A stretch of 15,084 bases of DNA from NCBI GenBank assembly GCA_900550645.1, contig URTA01000057.1:1-15084 (forward strand). Reading direction: 5' to 3'. Positions 13,642-15,084 of the stretch are shown here, piece after piece. The stretch is from an uncultured Porphyromonadaceae bacterium. GTDB taxonomy: Bacteria; Bacteroidota; Bacteroidia; Bacteroidales; Muribaculaceae. Positions within the stretch are counted from its first letter, which is position 1. Each line of letters opens with the position of its first letter. A program made the translations under genes and the position numbers. Under the pieces are notes generated by a model. The model searched no databases. It saw only the letters and a program-made list of their open reading frames with translations, and was not told where the DNA came from.

Positions 13642-15084
13642 ATGCAAGACAACAACACACCAAGACTGGACGCAACAAACCTGCGTCAAACTCAGGCATA
13701 CGACCTGATTGCCAGCACGAACAAAAGTTTTTTCCTGACCGGCAAAGCCGGTACCGGGAAAACCACGTTCCTGAACAACGTCCAGAAGCTGATCGACAAA
13801 CAGTTCATCGTACTTGCGCCGACAGGCATAGCAGCCATTACGGCACACGGCGTGACCATACACTCATTCTTCGGGTTCGACTTCAACGTCCAAACGCCGG
13901 ACACAAAAGTCAAGCGGCACAACGGCATCAAGCTGAACACCATCCGCTCATGCGACACGTTCATCATCGACGAAGTGTCGATGGTACGCTGCGACATCAT
14001 AGACCAAATCGACCGCACGCTGAGAGACGTGATGCACAACAAACTGCCCTTCGGCGGAAAGCAAATGGTATTTGTCGGCGACATGTTCCAGCTGCCCCCT
14101 GTCCTCAAATCAGGCCCGGAAAAAGACGCGATTAAATTCTACTATGATACCGAAGCTCCTTTCTTCTTCAAGGCAAACGTGTTCAAGCGCCTAAATCTCC
14201 CGACTATCGAGTTCGTCAAGGTATACCGCCAGGATGAGCAGGCGTTTCTCGATATACTCAACCATATCAGAAACGGCTACTGCACGAGCGGAGATTTGGC
14301 GGCTTTGAACGCCCGGTGCGTCACTCCAGACAAATCGGGACAACCAATCATAACGCTGACGCCATATAAAAATGTGGCAGATGAACACAACGAACAGCGG
14401 CTGGCAGAAATACAGGCCCAGCAATATACTTTCATCGGCACTTTTGAAGGCAAGTTCGACAAGAAGGGAAATAAGAAAACCGAACTGAGCGACGACGCAC
14501 TGCCCGCCCCGAAAAAAATAAGCCTGAAAGTGGGAGCCCAGGTCATGTTCACACGCAACGACAAGCAACAGCGGTGGGTAAACGGCTCTATCGGGACAGT
14601 TACTGCACTTGACAGTAACACAGTCAAAGTAAAAATAGGAGACCAGACATACGACGTAGAACCATCCGTATGGGAATCATACGAATACTCGTTTGATGAA
14701 GTCAACAAACGGATAACAACAGAGACAACCGGCTCGTACACCCAATATCCGCTGAAACTGGCATGGGCGATTACCATACACAAAAGCCAGGGACTCACAT
14801 TTGACAAGATGATACTCAACCTCTCTCGCCGCACATTCGCAGCAGGGCAACTATACGTTGCACTAAGCCGTGTCCGCAGCCTCGAAGGGCTGTACCTGAC
14901 ACGCCCGATAAAGTTGGATGACATTAAGAAGGACGACGAAATAATACGCTTCGCATCCAGCTTCAACGACAATGACACAATCAGCAGCGCATTGGCTGAG
15001 GGCAAGGCATTGTATCCGTTCCTGAAAACGAATTATTACTGTCCGCTAAACATTTCAGGGAGGCGGCAAGGAAAAAGGGCTGAT
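13642..15084 (+). CDS. Pif1/RecD-like superfamily 1 DNA helicase, 3' end disrupted or open
   Basis: This should be an ATP-driven 5'-3' DNA helicase of the Pif1/RecD type. Motif I (Walker A) is GKAGTGKTTF at 34-43, motif II is IIDEVSMV with Asp110-Glu111, and motif III is GDMFQLPP at 146-153. The late motifs are TIHKSQGLTFD from 378 and YVALSRVRSLEGL from about 405, with Arg410 in the sensor/finger position. A small SH3-like insert typical of this group is plausible around 310-370 (VGAQVMF, NGSIGTV). The frame stays open for 481 codons to the window edge. Its last 18 codons (from 15032) coincide with the 20-bp terminal repeat and beyond, so the native reading probably ends at about residue 463 and the rest is IS sequence read in frame. 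It follows two small paralogous genes by 20 bp and is probably their operon partner. Chromosomal Pif1-like helicases are common in Bacteroidales, so a housekeeping role is also possible. Confidence 0.88.
   Translation, partial: MQDNNTPRLDATNLRQTQAYDLIASTNKSFFLTGKAGTGKTTFLNNVQKLIDKQFIVLAPTGIAAITAHGVTIHSFFGFDFNVQTPDTKVKRHNGIKLNTIRSCDTFIIDEVSMVRCDIIDQIDRTLRDVMHNKLPFGGKQMVFVGDMFQLPPVLKSGPEKDAIKFYYDTEAPFFFKANVFKRLNLPTIEFVKVYRQDEQAFLDILNHIRNGYCTSGDLAALNARCVTPDKSGQPIITLTPYKNVADEHNEQRLAEIQAQQYTFIGTFEGKFDKKGNKKTELSDDALPAPKKISLKVGAQVMFTRNDKQQRWVNGSIGTVTALDSNTVKVKIGDQTYDVEPSVWESYEYSFDEVNKRITTETTGSYTQYPLKLAWAITIHKSQGLTFDKMILNLSRRTFAAGQLYVALSRVRSLEGLYLTRPIKLDDIKKDDEIIRFASSFNDNDTISSALAEGKALYPFLKTNYYCPLNISGRRQGKRAD
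15032..15051. repeat. 20-bp terminal repeat, right copy (probable IS end)
   Basis: ATTATTACTGTCCGCTAAAC is the exact inverted counterpart of 12-31. The element interior would lie to the right (15052-15084). That interior does not match the 11 interior bases at the left edge, so the two borders look like opposite ends of one element type. It falls inside the helicase reading frame. Confidence 0.6.

Overview
The window looks like a chromosomal piece of a Bacteroidota bacterium, most likely a gut Bacteroidales such as a Muribaculaceae-like species. The support is the promoter type (several TAnnTTTG -7 boxes, two of them with a TTTG -33 box 20 nt upstream), A-rich leaders without Shine-Dalgarno sequences, C-terminal type IX secretion (T9SS) sorting domains, and a GldE/phosphopantetheinyl transferase gene pair. 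Family-level placement is inference. The piece is GC-rich for Bacteroidales by eye.

Layout. (1) Positions 12-31 and 15032-15051 carry the same 20-bp sequence in inverted orientation, within about 35 bp of each end of the window. They look like the ends of an insertion sequence (IS). The left copy sits against the 3' remnant of a PD-(D/E)XK nuclease gene, and the right copy sits inside a Pif1-like helicase gene. (2) 211-3158 holds three glycosyltransferase genes for surface glycan assembly: two overlapping genes on the minus strand and one divergent gene on the plus strand. (3) 3267-9293 is one transcription unit with a clear promoter and a strong intrinsic terminator. It encodes two related secreted modular proteins made of choice-of-anchor J (cleaved-adhesin-like) and fibronectin-III-like modules with a T9SS type A sorting tail. 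The first is 1456 aa and intact. The second is interrupted by one in-frame TAG at a position where related modules have Trp. (4) 9323-9527 is a small promoter-driven gene for a 46-aa Met-rich single-span membrane protein. (5) 9747-11894 (minus) is the gldE to 4'-phosphopantetheinyl transferase operon with a good promoter. (6) 12039-15084 (plus) is an accessory-looking region: an orphan 115-aa protein, then two paralogous proteins of unknown function (151 and 165 aa) closely followed by the Pif1/RecD-like helicase, which stays open to the window end.

The likeliest candidate for an undescribed system is in region (6): the paralogous pair plus helicase, preceded by an unusual set of GTTGC/GCAAC palindromes including a perfect 15-bp-stem hairpin. 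No function can be assigned to the small proteins from sequence alone. I saw no tRNA, rRNA or CRISPR array, and no gene-free stretch longer than about 240 bp.
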